DNA of 64,000 bases from Phragmites australis (GCF_958298935.1 NC_084929.1:30507501-30571500); one strand, 5' to 3'; counted from the first letter of the stretch, positions 1 to 13,041 are shown. The notes: generated by a model from the sequence alone, not told the origin. Translations and numbers: made by a program.

Positions 1-1240
1 GGCCCGGGCCGGGCGGGCGTCGGGGCTTGCATTGGCTCGTCCTCGCGATCGCCAATGGGGTGGCGCGCGCATGCCTCGGCGCGGGCGGCCTTGGACACGT
101 CGGCGGGGGGTTGCACCACACCCGGCATGGACGAGCGCGAGGCAGCGACAGGCAGAGACGGCTTTAGGCTGGCTGGTCCTGCTGGCAGCGCGCGCGCGGT
201 GGGGGCGGTGGCAGCATGCATGCATGCATGCATGCACCACACCGGCCGGCCATTACCTGTCGTCTGTCGATCCCTTCCTCGGTCCTCGCATGATAGAGAC
301 AGCATGGAATCGAGAGAAGGGAGCACGGACAGATGCATGGACAGGTCCACCGTGTACTCCGCGCTCATCTTGCATCGGCCCTTCTGCCAGCTAGACTCTC
401 ATCGGCTCCTTCGTTGATTGCCAAAACAGATTCTTCATTCGTGTCGTATGGGGCTATCGGGCTAGGTCGCTAGGATGGTGAAAACCGGTGATCACGTCAC
501 ATTGGTCTCAATAATGACATCACGTCTAAAATCTATATGAACCGAACACTTTATTTCCGCGCTATTTGCTGTGAATTTTCTATAATGAAAGCATACCTAG
601 ACAAGCTGCGTGGAAAATCAAACACGATATTTATGTGCAACTTGTTTAGGTATATATGCTTTCTTTTTTGAAAAGAATGTACACTTGAAAACTCTACTGG
701 TAGCATACAGGAGCAGCAGCTAGACGCCCCTACGGTCGTAGGTTGGTACAGGTTTCGATCCGGTTTGCGCCCAGGGGTTTGGACCGTAGACACGTGTAGT
801 GCTTGGAGCTGTGGGCCTGTACCTGTATGGCAAGGACGACCCATGCATCCAAAACAGGTCACTAGCTGTTGACCTCATTCACACTCACCGTCTCGACGAT
901 CTTTTAAATTAGTTGCACGTGCCTGTCAAGTGATGAGGCCTAGCTTGAACATTAGACATGAATGCATGACATGGTTAAAAAATCTTGCAGGAAATAAGCA
1001 AATCTTTCAACTCCACCTTTGCAAAGGGGGAATGAAACGTGAGGGATGGTAGCGCGTAGCGGTTATCGGTCAAAACTAGTGAGGAAAGTATCCAAGAGGC
1101 GTGCTGTGGACTATGCATAATTTTTTTTAAATGAATCGGTAGGAAAGTTATCTATTGTATTAATAAAATGATAAGTTTGACAGGCTAATTTGATTGGTTA
1201 ATTAAGAGAAAACAAAGCATACAATCATAAACACAATGAA
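1..1240. other. Intergenic DNA, no gene recognised
   Basis: The first 420 bases are GC-rich and include a perfect GCAT tandem tract at 214-236 (overlapping CATGCATG, which also matches the plant RY motif). The rest is AT-rich. Two overlapping forward reading frames in the first 420 bases are not supported by any recognisable protein and follow from the base composition. The GC-rich start could belong to a gene lying before the window, but I see no evidence for one. Confidence 0.5.
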
Positions 1241-2640
1241 CAAACTATCTAGCTAAACTAGGCTAAAAAACTGCAAAAAAACAACTCAACAACCACGTCA
1301 CGGACCATCTACCTAGATAAACTAGGCTATAGATGGTTAATAATACCGCAGAACAGACCAAATGCGGACCCAAGCCGAAAGGAACTTCCAGGTGACACCT
1401 CGAAGGAAGGCGCAACAACAAAGGCGACATTGTCACACATTCAGAAAACCAGAAGTAGATTTTCACCAGGAGAACGTCCTGTAGTAAACAGAAAACACCA
1501 TAACGCCAACTCCAAAGAGGGAACAACTCTTGAGGGCATCACCGGCGCCAACATCGTCAGGAAGATGAACAGGGCTTTTTCCTAGTGCTCCTGCACTCAA
1601 CCATGTCGAAGGGGGAAACACGGTTGTGCCACAAGCACATCGTAGCCGCCGGTAATGTGCCGGCAATGATGCAGTTGCCAGTCTCTTGAGCATACACAAT
1701 ACACAAAGCTATCTCCAAGTCACAGAAGCTCCCCGTGGGCCTAATGTGGGGGAAGAGACAGATCTGGCAAGGGGAGGATCCCATAAGACGTACAAGAGGC
1801 CACGACGATGACGAGCACCACGAGAAGAGGACTAGAGCGTCATTGTCACCAAACTAACCAAAACACTTGTCCCAAGCCAAAGGTTTCATGGAGGAAGTTG
1901 ACTCCTCGCACACACGCTGCCCACAGAGTCATCACCAAGCCATCTAGCACCTCGCAGGCTAGATCGGGGTGAAGAGACCAATCTGGCAAGGAGAGGAGCC
2001 AGAGCAGTCTAGGGAGACTCAAATGGCGGCGAGTGCAACAAGAGCCCAATCAGTAGGCCACCTCACTAGATCTGCACCTCAACAACCAAAAGCTGCCTGT
2101 AGACCACCGGATCTGCGCCTCAACCACATAGAGCCAACCGCCGCTAAGTGGATCTAGTCGACCACCTCAAAAATATAGCAAATCACCATTGCATGAATTC
2201 TAGTGGTGGACCATGAACATCCAGCCACCACCACGAAGAAGTCAACCGCCCATGTGTGCCGTAGCGCATACCCCAAAGGTGGTGCGTAGAACCGGCCACC
2301 ACCTCGAAGGAGCCGGCCGCCCTTGCGCCAATCTAGTTGACACCGAGATGAAGAGGATCTGGCCACTACTCAATCGCTGCCACCAGATCCATGGAGCGAA
2401 GAAAGGAAGAAAGATAAGGAGATGAAAGGGATGGTGGGAGGGGAAGGAGGCTGTGACGGAGGCTGCATGGCTCCGTCATAGGCTGCCGCTATCACCATCG
2501 TCAGTCGGCAATGGCGATAACAGTCGCGCCAAATGGATTGACGGGGTAGGGGCAACAAGGTTGTGTCGTCCCTGAGTCGCCCTAGCGAGCAATGCGAGGA
2601 CCTGCTTTTCTAATTAAGGTCTTGGCATGCTATAAAGTTA
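1240..2640. repeat. Unclassified repetitive, non-coding tract
   Basis: This stretch has the look of transposon-derived DNA: C/A-rich text with internal imperfect repeats, for example two related phrases built around 'atctggcaagg' near 1760 and 1980, and several copies of 'ctcaacca' and 'cgccacc'-like words. Short reading frames exist on both strands but none exceeds 90 codons or resembles a known protein. I see no terminal repeats, so the class is unresolved. From 2640 to 3320 the sequence is AT-rich with nothing recognisable. Confidence 0.3.
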
Positions 2641-4078
2641 ATATCATATCATGTGGCGCAAGCCCATCTAGAGCAAAGAGATGACAACGAGAGCACATTA
2701 TGTATAGCATGGAGGAGCTCTCGCTCTCCCTTGGTGGTACCAAGAATGGCGCAGCAAGACAACAATGCTAGGGGATTAGTCGTGGCCTTGTAGGAGTAAC
2801 ACTACGTGCCGTGTTGTTCCTCGATACGTAGTTTTTTATTCTAATTTATTTTAGTATTTTAGTATTAACCATAGCCAAACTATAATTTTAAAAACTAACC
2901 CTTTTAGTCGCGTCAGTAGCTGTGGCACGACAAATAACTAATGTCGCATCACTATTAAAAAAAGTCCATACTTGTCATGCAATCCAAGGATGTTATAGAG
3001 CTATCTTTTCACTCCAGCCGGGATGATGTGACATGAAATATGTCATGTTATGTTTTTTCTTAGTATGACCACGTTGTCTTATCATGCCACCTAAGAGGAT
3101 TAATTCCTAAAAATATGGTTTAGAAGAGGTTGGTATTAGAATATTAGAATAAAAAAATTAAAATAAAAAATCTCCTATGTGTACGGTGAAAGGGGAATTG
3201 AGAGACGCGTGAAACACCATTTGCAAATTGACCAAATTAAAAGTACCACCGTGCAATAGGATGCTTTCCGGCTGTTTTTTATATTTGGTGAACGATATGG
3301 CGGTCATACATATGACTTGAAAATGGGCCCTGTTGACAAAATAGGCAATATATAGAATTTATATTATAAAAATTGTCAATATATGGAACTTATATTATAA
3401 AAATAGAAAATAAATTATCGTATTTATAAATATAGCATGTGTATGCAGCACCTTATTCATAAAAAATAGGTTTTTAATATACTGCGCACCGAAAAAAATG
3501 TTTTTGGCACCTCATATGCTGAATACGATGCACAATGTCGTATTGGGTACATGAGGTGCCGAAAACACCTAGTCCCGTGTGCTCGTATCTTGTCGTGTAT
3601 AGCTTTCAGCTCCGTGTATTTCGCATGCAACGTGGCCCTGCTGCTTTCGACTATGTCTTTCGCATGCTGCTGCTTTCCACGGTATAAAATGAGAGCAGAC
3701 ATTGAGGAGGAGCAACGCGAGGCGAGAAGTAGCGGCACAAGGAGAGGAGGAGCAGGAGCATGGGGAGAGGAGGAGCAAAAGGAGAGGAGCAATGCGAAGA
3801 GCAGCAGAGCGAGATGAACACTTCTAGAATGCTCCCTTTAGTTATAGTAAGTATTTAGATTATGTATTTAATTAATACTTAGATTAGTAGTAGTAATCAG
3901 AGTAAGTAGATTGTTTAATCCATTCAGTTACATTTATTTAATTATATTAAGTTGATAAATTAGAGTACTTAGATTATTTGCTAAGTTTGATTACATGAAT
4001 TTGATTAGTCAGTATAATTAGACTATTTACTTAGTTTAATAACATGGATGCAGTAGTTCCGGTATAGATGGAGCTGGA

Positions 4079-7000
4079 GTGAACCCTTCTGAAGTAGATG
4101 CAGGGTGTATGGATGATGAAGCCGGTGGTAGCGGGGATGAAAAAGCTGCTGATAACGATGACCCAGTGCTGGCGATCCAATACTTTCGTGGTGTTGGGCT
4201 ACTGGATTATACCGTCATTGAGTATGACACCTTAATTAACTGTGGATACCAGAATAGCGACATCCAGGTCGAACAACGGTTTCATAACAGGGATGAGGTC
4301 ATCCACTTTATTAGCACCTATGTTGTAATCATAAGAAGAGAGCATAAGTGCGCTCAGTCTAACCTTACATAGTATGAGATCAGGTGTATCAAGCACCCGA
4401 ATTATCCTTACTTCGTATGAGCATATAATCCAAAACATGAGAACTATTTTGTGATAAGTAGACACACTCTATATACAGCGAAGAGGCTGTTAGGAATGTG
4501 AGTCGTGCCGTTGATGTGAGGTTCATAGCCCAACTCCACATCACCCTTGTTAGCGTGGTCATATGTTTGTCGTCAAAATCGATTATTGTAACACCCTGAT
4601 TTTCAAATTTATCAATTTCTTAAAATTTTCCTAGAATTAATTAGGATTTAGACAAATAGAATAGGATCAAACCTATTTTCTAAAACCAAATCTATTTTTG
4701 ACTTAGGATATATTTTGTTTGAATGCATTCATGCTAGAAATAGGAATGTAGGGTTTATTTGGTTTTTGTTGGCTTTTATACGGAATTGTTTTGCTTTAGA
4801 ATAGCAATAGAAAAGGAAAATAGAAGTAGAATATAAAAGGGAAAACCCCAAAACCTAAGCCTAACCTGGCCCAAACCTCTCTCCCTCCCTCCCCTCTCTC
4901 TCCAGCCCAACCCGCTAGCCAGCCCAACCTTCTCTCCTCTCCTCCCTTTCCCTTCTCGCCTGGGCCGCGCTTGAGCTGGCCCACTCCCTAGCCCAGCTCG
5001 CCTCTACGCCAGCCCGCTCAGTCGCCTTTCGAACGTGCCCTGGCTGTTTCCACCTTCTTCTCCGCGCCCGTCTTCTCCATCTCTGAAACGACCACCGCCG
5101 CTGAGTCCGATTCAAAATCTGGCGCTTCCTAAGAGTCCCAAGATGTCCCGAGCCCTCCTCTGCCCGCCTATATAAGTGCCCATGACCCTATCTAAGTTTT
5201 CCCATCGCCAAGTCATCGAGATCGATCTCGTCGTCACCATAGTCGTCGTCGCCTCGGTGAAGCTTGCCGTCGCGCCGCTCCGGTACCCTCTAGCTTTAGT
5301 CGAGCCCACCATCAGAGCCACTCGCGACCGCCGAAGCTTCTCCCTCCTTTGCCTTGGTTCCCCGACTGCCGGAGACCTCTTCCCATCGAGTTCCCGAGTG
5401 CCCCGTAGCCTTCATCATCGCCGACGCACCTTCGGTGTAGCACTGCTCTCGGTAAGCCTCAAAACGGACTCCCCTTGCTCTCCTCTTCATTTGCCGTTGC
5501 TCGCTGTCAAGATCCAACACCAGCAATGAGGTTTGCGTCGTTCTCCAGTCGTGCGCCACCGTTCGTGCCCTTGGAGCCGCCGTCTCGTTCCCCTCTGACC
5601 GCCTCCCTTATTCTGAGCCGTTAGATCTATCATGTGTGGTGCCGATTAGATACACCTTTACCCCTTCAGCCACCAATCAAACATCGCCACGTGTCATCAC
5701 TTATCCCAGTCAGCGCCCCTTGCCTCGTCACCTACCACGTCACCAGCCACCTCCATGCCACATTAGTTGTTTTTCAATATAAAAATAATTCTAAATATTC
5801 TAGTAATTAGTAATTTTGCAAATAGACCCTTGAACTTCTCTGTTCTCATATAAAAGTCCATGCTTTATACACTTTGGTCCCTAATATTTTCTATAATTAC
5901 AAATATGTCTCTCTATTTTTACAAAAAGGTCCCTAAACTTTTTATTTATTTCAAACTAAGTCCTTTTCTTTTTCAGATTAAATCTAAAACTCGTTTTTAG
6001 CGTAACTTTATCGTCTTAGCTCCGTTTTAAACGATTTATGTGCTGTTTGATTCATTTTTCAAAGTCGTATCTTTTTAGATAGGTTTTGTCTTGTTGTTCT
6101 TCTGTTTTGTATACTATTCTTAGTATGTTTGTTTGTATGCTTTGCTGATAATCGTGCGATTAGACAACAACACTTCGAATCTTTTCGATGGATTTCAAGA
6201 TCAAGATTTTGACAATACTGAGCAGCATTGGGTAAAAGGTAAGTGTCCTTGATCATCTTGAAACTATATTTTAAATATTTTATTTTACAAAATTGCATAT
6301 GATGACTATCAACTTGATGGGTAATCTGCTTTGTTAGAGTTTAGCTAATTCTTTCTTTATATTCCTTGAATCCTAAGTGGTAGTTAATATGGGTCTTTTG
6401 GGTAAAATTGCTTAGTCATACTGTCGGAATATTGGGAGGTGTCATATACATGTTTAGTGGATATATGCAATGGTGATGATGAACTCGTATTAGTAATATG
6501 AAACCTTAGGACTTGGACAAGGAGCTGGTTTGATAATAGTGGTTCATGTGATGGGTTTGTGGATACGCTCGAAGAAAAGGTGTTAGGTTTTGTTGGTATT
6601 TTTTTGTTGGATAGTCCTTTCCTAAGTTTCACATATAAGCACCAGTTCGTGGAGTGACAATCCAAAAAATATCATTCAAACACGAGGTCGATATGGGTAA
6701 AGCTTAGCATTTCAGTTAGACACCTGGCTCGCATTCGTTGGGATACCAGGACCTAATTGATGGACCATGCTTCGTAGTGATTTTCTAGTGGTACACCACT
6801 GGTGTGTGTTAAGTATCTTGCAAACACGACAATATGGGTATCACGACTCATGGCTAAAAGTTGGACAACCTCTGCAGAGTGTAAAATTGCTATAACGGCC
6901 GTGCCCACGGTTATAGGAGACTTCGATTCTTACATGATTAGTTGGCCATGATAATGATTTGGCTATATGTTGGTGATACGGGTGATGGTTGGATGGTTAT

Positions 7001-7980
7001 GGTTTGTATGATGGTTAGCCTTGGGTAATGTCTAGTTGTTGGATTGTTAAATTATATTCACTTAATAACTATTTAATGCTTTTGAATTACATTACTGTTT
7101 TCTTTACTCGCATCTACACAAATATATCATGTTTTAGTCTATTCTTGTTGTAAGCCTACATATTATTATCTTTCTCACACTTGCTGAGTATTCCATATGC
7201 TCACCCTTGCTATCTCCCACATTACATATGTTGCTCAGTGAAAGACTTTCAAGACGACGACCTGGTGTACTAGGAGCGTGTCTTCCAATCGGTGCTTGTG
7301 GAGCTGCTTGGTCGCCGATGCTTCTATTTCCCTGTCGTCGTTTAGTTGATGTCGTTTAGCTAATAGGTTGTTTAGGTGAAGTCTTTAATGTAAGAGTTAA
7401 ACGGTTGTAAGTTAAAAGTATTACTTTTGTTATTTGACCTGTGAAGTCCTTATGTGCGTTGAACTTCCTAGGCACACATAAGTCGTACTTGGTTTTGTCT
7501 GTTAAAACTGGGTCTTATCCATTAAAATTGGGTGTGACAATTATGTTAGCGATGATAGAGGATGCAAATAATAAGATCATTTCTCTCGCCTTTGCAATGG
7601 TTGAGTGTGAGAATAATGATAGTTGGTTGTGGTTTCTTCACATTGGTGAGGACACATGTCGTGGGCAATAGGGAATGAGTTTGCATCATCTTAGACCACA
7701 ATAAGGGCCTTATGCATGCGTTGGATGTGCTACATGATCGATGTATTGATGAGCACATGACTTCTAAAGATGTGTTTGTTCAAAATAGGAAGAAACTACA
7801 AAGCGATCGATGGGCCTAAGTAGGTACTTTATCCCTGAGCACGATGCACGGATCTTGTAAGGCCTAGAGCCATGAGGCTGCAATATGACATGGATGCAGT
7901 AGATATTTTTTACGACCTATGCAAGTGCAAAATTTACAAACAACATGGCAACAACAGGAGGACTTGTCCAACCCGGGAAT
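4079..7980 (+). pseudogene. MuDR-family transposase pseudogene (mudrA-like)
   Basis: The product would have been the DDE transposase that cuts and inserts a Mutator-like element. The first block (4079-4372) is an open 97-codon stretch carrying the MuDR-type N-terminal region (QVEQRFHNRDEVIHF, then RREHKCAQSN). It continues past a stop with YEIRCIKHPNYPYF and, near 4500-4586, a VDVRFIAQL-like segment. After a 2953-bp LTR insertion the frame resumes at 7540: a catalytic-core-like EDANNKIISLAFAMVE, then LDHNKGLMHALDVLHD near 7700 (counterpart of the usual DRHKG block), and at 7923-7976 a zinc-knuckle-like CKCKIYKQHGNNRRTC. Multiple stops and frameshifts show it is dead. Rejoining across the LTR keeps the frame but lacks a large middle part, so an internal deletion predates the LTR. 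Confidence 0.75.
4587..7539 (+). mobile_element. Solo LTR (probable Ty3/gypsy type), 2953 bp, TSD ATTAT
   Basis: The unit starts TGTAACACCC and ends GGGTGTGACA, so it has TG...CA termini with near-perfect short inverted ends. The five bases before it (4582-4586) and after it (7540-7544) are both ATTAT, a perfect target-site duplication of LTR-retrotransposon size. There is no gag or pol in between. The interior has a TATA-like CTATATAAG at 5168-5176 after a long pyrimidine-rich stretch, as expected of an LTR promoter. Long LTRs with this start are typical of some grass chromoviruses (Tekay/Del-like), so that clade is my inference. It is best explained as the product of LTR-LTR recombination. 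Confidence 0.88.
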
Positions 7981-9539
7981 AAACTATCAGTTCACTATCG
8001 TATTATATTGTATTAGAGTTGTTGCAATTTAGTTTATCCTTTATGAAGTTATTCGTATACATAGTTTGTATTTTAAATTGTTATTCACATATTAGTTGTA
8101 CTACCTATTTTGTAATATATCGTATGGTACTGATATCACAGATGATGTTTTTTTATTGAACCATGATGCTTAAAATCATTGTCATGGCTCATGGTGGTCT
8201 TCCCGAGCTTCTTCAGCAATGGTACGATGACAACCAAATCCAAGCCATGTCAAATTGCATGTAAGACCCTTCTGTTCTACACTAATCGCTCTGCTTCAAC
8301 ATGTAACAACCGATGACCTTAGGACCCTCTTGCACGAGTGACGCTAAAGGTATCTCAAGGTGTGCGAACTAGTCGATCATCCTTATGTGCTAGGTATCTT
8401 TAGGAGTCAAAGAAAGATAGTGATATTGCCCGACCAGTATGCATCTTACATTTAGGTTTATTATTTTCTATTTGGTTACCCTACTTACCTTTTTTCCATT
8501 GATTCAAATGCTCGTCTTTTGTGTTAGGCATTCCAGGAAGACGCAAAGTTGATCAACAAAAATATCCCAAACTTCTTGGTGATGTATATGCTATTTGGCG
8601 GGGGTGTGATATCTGGTTTGCGTAGAAGATGATGAAGATCGGCGAACCTAAGAGGTACGGGAGCACCCTCTACTATTCAACCAAAAAATAATGAGAACAA
8701 TGAGAATGATGATTTCATACCACCAATGTCTCGACGTTCCAGCAGCAATACACGAGAAGATTCAAGGAATAATGCAAGAGGATATTCACACACCACATCG
8801 AGATGACGTACAACTAATAATAAAATGGGACGTGCTCCGATCGTGATAGCTCAAGACGATGACGACGACGACGATTTCATGCCATAATGACCCCTCTCTC
8901 CGAGACATCCATCTCTGGGACCTTGAAGATGATGGTGGATTTGCTTATACCTATCCTTACAACTTTCTATCACCACATTGGAGACTACAACTATCTTACC
9001 CTAATAGCATTGACTGTCACAACTCGTATTCTTCCGCTAATTTATGTTGCCACTTTCCACTGCCATCTTGAAATGATCTAGCTATTCAACAGCTATGCAC
9101 TATGCATATGATGGTATTGTTTGTGACTTAAGCAATCTCTTCCAATCTTTTTCTCATTTGACATCAACTTTGGGCAAAAGCACGATCAGAACGCGATGCA
9201 ATTGGATCAAGACACGGGGAGCAGGTCCTGTATTCGGCATATGGTGTGCCGAATATGACATTGTTGCCCGTATACGACATGCCATGTGCCACATATAGGG
9301 CATCTAGGCATATTCGACACACTGTGTGATGAAAACTATTTGTCCTATATGTTTTCAACACATCGTGTGCCGAAAACTTGATTTTGACATATGATGTATG
9401 GAATAATCTTGCTATATTTATAAATATAATATTATATTATCTATTTTTATAAATATGCTTTAGTATGTTGCTTATTTTTTTATTTTTGCCCTTAAAAATG
9501 GGAAAGGGGGAAATATGCATGCTACACAATTTTAAAAAT

Positions 9540-10100
9540 AGGAAGAAGTCTATTTTACTCCTCCAAACTATGTTGTTAATCTGGATAATCCCCTAAACTA
9601 TTAAACTGTCCATTTTACTCCCCCGAACTATCAATACTGGATCACTTTACCCCTTGCAGTGGTTTTGTACCCGGTTTTGCACACGTGGTTGCCACATCAC
9701 CATGTGGGGCCCAACTATTAGTCTCACCACATCATCGTTGGTCTCCACGATTGCGGTCCGACGGCACGGCCAGCCCGACGGACACGACAGGCACGGGCGG
9801 CCCATCAGCCCAGCGGGCCCGATAAAATAAAAACAATAGCTAAAAAATTAAAAACATATAGAAAATAGATAAAAAATATGATAAAAATGTAGAAAATAGA
9901 TAAAAATAGCTACAAAATTAAAAAATATATAGAAAATAGAAAATAGCCGAACCTATACGTACTGGACCGGATTGTGTCTAGCTGGACCGTGCCCGTGCTG
10001 GCCCGTGGCCTCGTGCCGTGCCGTGCCTGAGCCATGCCTATAGTATCGTGCTTTGAACCAACCCAGTAGACACGACCCATTTGAACATCTTTAGATATAT
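9540..10100. repeat. Degenerate MITE-like DNA (two families)
   Basis: At 9545-9660 there are two or three imperfect copies of a 'ttttactcc..ccaaactat' phrase, which resembles one arm of common grass fold-back MITEs. At 9740-10090 a segment rich in 'ggcccg/gcacggcc' words surrounds an A-rich core with repeated 'atagaaaatag' units; its word content resembles the hAT-type MITE at 21001. No target duplications are visible, so the boundaries are approximate. Confidence 0.35.
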
Positions 10101-10159
10101 ATACTCCGCCTTACTAGAATGGCACCTGTGGGAACCGGCGACTGGATCCAACTCTAAGA

Positions 10160-10427
10160 CTAAGGCCAACCGTTTTCCTTTGGGAACGAAAATCCCGTTG
10201 TGAAGGAATTTTCGTTCCCTTCAGCGTTTCAACAGTTTCTCTTCACGGTTCTCGTCACGAAGGGATTCCCAAGTTCATTCCCTCCAGAACGGGATTCTCT
10301 CTCTTTTCACTTAGCGATTTCCCTCGAAGGAAAGCTGTTGGAGATGAGAAAAAATAAATAGAATGAGAACGGATGAAAGAATTGAAAAAAGAACGAAATG
10401 AAAGAAATATAGTTAGAGATGCTCTAA
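10160..10427 (+). mobile_element. MITE, copy 1 of an inverted pair
   Basis: This approximately 270-bp unit begins near 'ctaaggcc' and ends near 'gctctaac'. Read forward, it aligns along its length with the reverse complement of 16511-16769: shared blocks include 'ttcgttcccttcag', 'acgggattctctctc' and 'aacgaaatgaa'. There is no coding potential. The class (hAT, Mutator or Harbinger type) was not settled because terminal repeats and a target duplication are not clear. Confidence 0.7.
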
Positions 10428-11530
10428 CAAGCTGACCAGCTACGCTACACCATTGGAAAAACAAGTAGGTTGAATAAAAAACTGTCCAATGAGGTGCTTC
10501 TCCGCCTTTGTTTCCCTTCTCAATGATTATATGGGCGGGCATTCATATGACCTGAATTTTCAAGCTACCTAGCGTTCCTTTAGGCGTGAAATTACAGTAT
10601 CCTATCAGAGTGCACTGATATTAGCGAAAAAAATCTCAATTATTAGTAATTTAGTTTTATTTCTCGTGTACCATTTAATTTCAAACATCTACACTATTTA
10701 TATTTAGACAAATATACACTCTACTCATTGGAGCTCTAGCTTCGTCACAGCCCATCCTTAACTCCCTGCAACTTAATTAAACTCTCGAAAAACCGAATAT
10801 TGGGGAGTCACAAGGTGTTTTAAGTTCATCCTCGATATGGTCGATCATCCTCGATATGGTCGATCATTGACTCATACATATGACCTGAAATATGAAACGT
10901 TCCCTTGTATCCTTTGCGACTCAAACACGCTACACACTTGATGACTTGAATAGACTTTTGGAAATCGAATATTGTTTTTAATATCCAACGACACAACTGG
11001 GAATAAGTTAATGTATATACCCCTAGCTCACTGATTGCTAGATTGACTGACTCCACCACTATAATTAACAATTGATAAGCCCGTCATCTCACTAATTAGT
11101 TTCGTGTTGTGTCCAATCATGCACATTTGTGACACCATGCCAATAGAATATTATGCAGAGAGAATCAAATTTAGTGCGAAAAACTGCAAAACCTACCCGT
11201 TTGTCACACCTACAAGGAAGCATTAACAACACAGAGTCCTTCCGATACGCTGTGTTAGAATTTGGTTTATCAAGAGTTCTAATTTTGAAAATTCCAAAGC
11301 TTTTTCTTTTTCTATTTGTTTTAGCCATAAGTGATAATTAATGAGATTACTTATTGTTTATTTCAGTGGATTTTAGTATTGTGTATGACAGTTTATTAAG
11401 CGGTTAGTAGTGATGTTTATGGCTGTTTATTAAGAATTATTTAAACCAGTATTAGAAACTTACTGCTGCCTATATAGGACAGCCATGGAGCTCTAGTTTT
11501 GGCACACGAGAGCACATAGAGTGTCCTCGG
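10428..11530. other. AT-rich intergenic DNA, no gene seen
   Basis: No recognisable gene. The only local structure is a 19-bp direct duplication ('tcctcgatatggtcgatca') at about 10830-10867. Confidence 0.5.
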
Positions 11531-11539
11531 AGTGAGCGC

Positions 11540-12030
11540 GATGGACGTGATAGCGGTGGTGGCTGGCGTGCCTCGTCTGCTGTTGTTGCTGCTCTTGTGC
11601 CCACTGGTGGCAGCGCTACACATCCAGGTGTCAGAGTCCGCGCGTGTATGTGCTGATATCGGTCATTGAGTCAGGGGGCATGAACCGTGTTGTCGTGGTT
11701 CTACGCTGCTAATGTGCACCCGGGCGTATGGAGGGTGTTCTTGGCGTGCGCTCGGAGGCACGTGGTGCTCACTGACATGTCAAGGGTCATGGTCGAGCCG
11801 TTCCTCAGGGAGTGCCTCGACACCACCATTGGTGCCGTCACGGGCATCAAGCTCGCCACATGGCGTGGGCGTGCCATGGGCTTTGTGGACGCACTCTGGG
11901 GCATGCTCATGGGATGTCACAAGGCTGAGACGCTGCGAGAGATCTTCGCCGCCAATGGTGACATGCTCGACATCGGCCTCATGGATAGCCGATCCAACTA
12001 CCCCTTCATTACCATGTGCAAGTTCTAGAG
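11540..12030 (+). pseudogene. Glycerol-3-phosphate acyltransferase (GPAT) gene fragment
   Basis: The intact enzyme family moves an acyl group from acyl-CoA to glycerol-3-phosphate at the ER and, in land-plant GPATs, supplies cutin and suberin precursors. Here a hydrophobic stretch (GVPRLLLLLLLCPLVAAL) near 11565-11620 is followed, after a frame change around 11670, by FYAANVHPGVWRVFLACARR and then VMVEPFLRECL, ATWRGRAMGFVDALWG and AETLREIFAANGDMLDIGL up to MCK near 12025. This matches the N-terminal and central part of plant GPATs (the HAD-like region before the acyltransferase domain). There is no start-to-stop frame, and the acyltransferase motifs are absent. It ends about 25 bp before a copia LTR; no GPAT continuation was seen after that element. 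It is a broken copy or a captured fragment. Confidence 0.72.
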
Positions 12031-12053
12031 ATATCCAGGCTTGCAAAGCTTTT

Positions 12054-12347
12054 TGTTGGAATATGTGCCAAATATGTGTATATGGTAGGTTATAGATAGA
12101 CTTGAGTTGTAATTAGGTGAGATTAGGATTAGAGTTGTAGTCGAAATTCTAATTTTGGGCCTTTAAATAGAAGGCATCACCGTTGTAACCAAAAGGCAAG
12201 ACTGAAACAGTTGGGGAGGAGTGCCCGTAGTCATGCCCCGAGGATGTAGGCAACTTACCAGAACCTCGTTAAAAAACATCGCGTCTTGTGTGTTGATCTT
12301 GTGCTTGGCTTAATGATCCTGGTGATGTTTCCGCTAAAATCCTAATA
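12054..12347 (+). repeat. 5' LTR of the copia-type element
   Basis: It is 294 bp and aligns without gaps to 15165-15458. It is preceded by the CTTTT target duplication. The last two bases are TA rather than the expected CA, a point change relative to the 3' LTR. Confidence 0.9.
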
Positions 12348-13041
12348 AATGGTATCAAAGCCATGAAAAAAGATCAAGGGAAGACACGAGGATATGTTCC
12401 ACACCGTGCAAGGCTTGCACGGGTCCGGGGAAGGATGGCGCAAGGTAGAGCATGGCGGTGATCGACGACTCGATCGGTTGATTCGGACACTTTGAGCGTG
12501 GCGGCTTGAACCGTCCGATGGGCTGTATCAACGGGGATCCATCCATACGTGGAGATCGGGTTGATGGCGGCTGAGGGCTGCTGTTCGATAGGGGTCGGTC
12601 AGACGTGACGGCCAGGTTTGATGGTGCGGCTGAAAGACATCGTGGACAAGGCGGCGGTTTCGACTCACGGTCTGATTGACGGGCGGTCAATCCAGATTGG
12701 AGCAGCTGTTGTTGGCTTAAGGTGGAGCAGCGACGGCGATGGAGAAAGCCATGGTGGACTTCGAAGGTTGTTGGAAGTGTTGAGAGTTGCGACGCGATGG
12801 CGCGAAGTGTCCAACATCGTGCGGTCGGGGGGTGAGGACGGCCAGGTGATGTGCGGTGCTCTGCAAGTCTGCATGCTATACGTGCGTTTGGGTGTCCATC
12901 ACAGTCAACTTGTACTATGGCTACTTGGCCGGACGCGATGTGTGATGGCAGGTTACGCGGAGGCGAGGCCGTGCAGATCGCGTGTGGCTGCGAGCCGATA
13001 GAAATACGGAGTCGGATACGGAAGCCTGTCTTGCATTTGAG

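Larger units (their letters stand above)
3325..9500 (+). mobile_element. Degenerate Mutator-like element (MULE), interrupted by an LTR
   Basis: Transposase remnants between 4079 and 7980 are flanked by related sequences in inverted orientation. On the left, around 3390-3580, an AT-rich 'tataaaaatag...tttataaatatagca' block is followed by repeated 'gccgaa'-type words. On the right, around 9230-9470, the reverse complement shows the same order. These are read as long, diverged terminal inverted repeats; the outer limits are approximate and no target duplication could be fixed. The stretch 7990-9230 has only short reading frames and poorly conserved protein-like pieces (for example near 8170-8630) that I could not identify; it could be a second element gene or captured host DNA. 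Confidence 0.6.
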
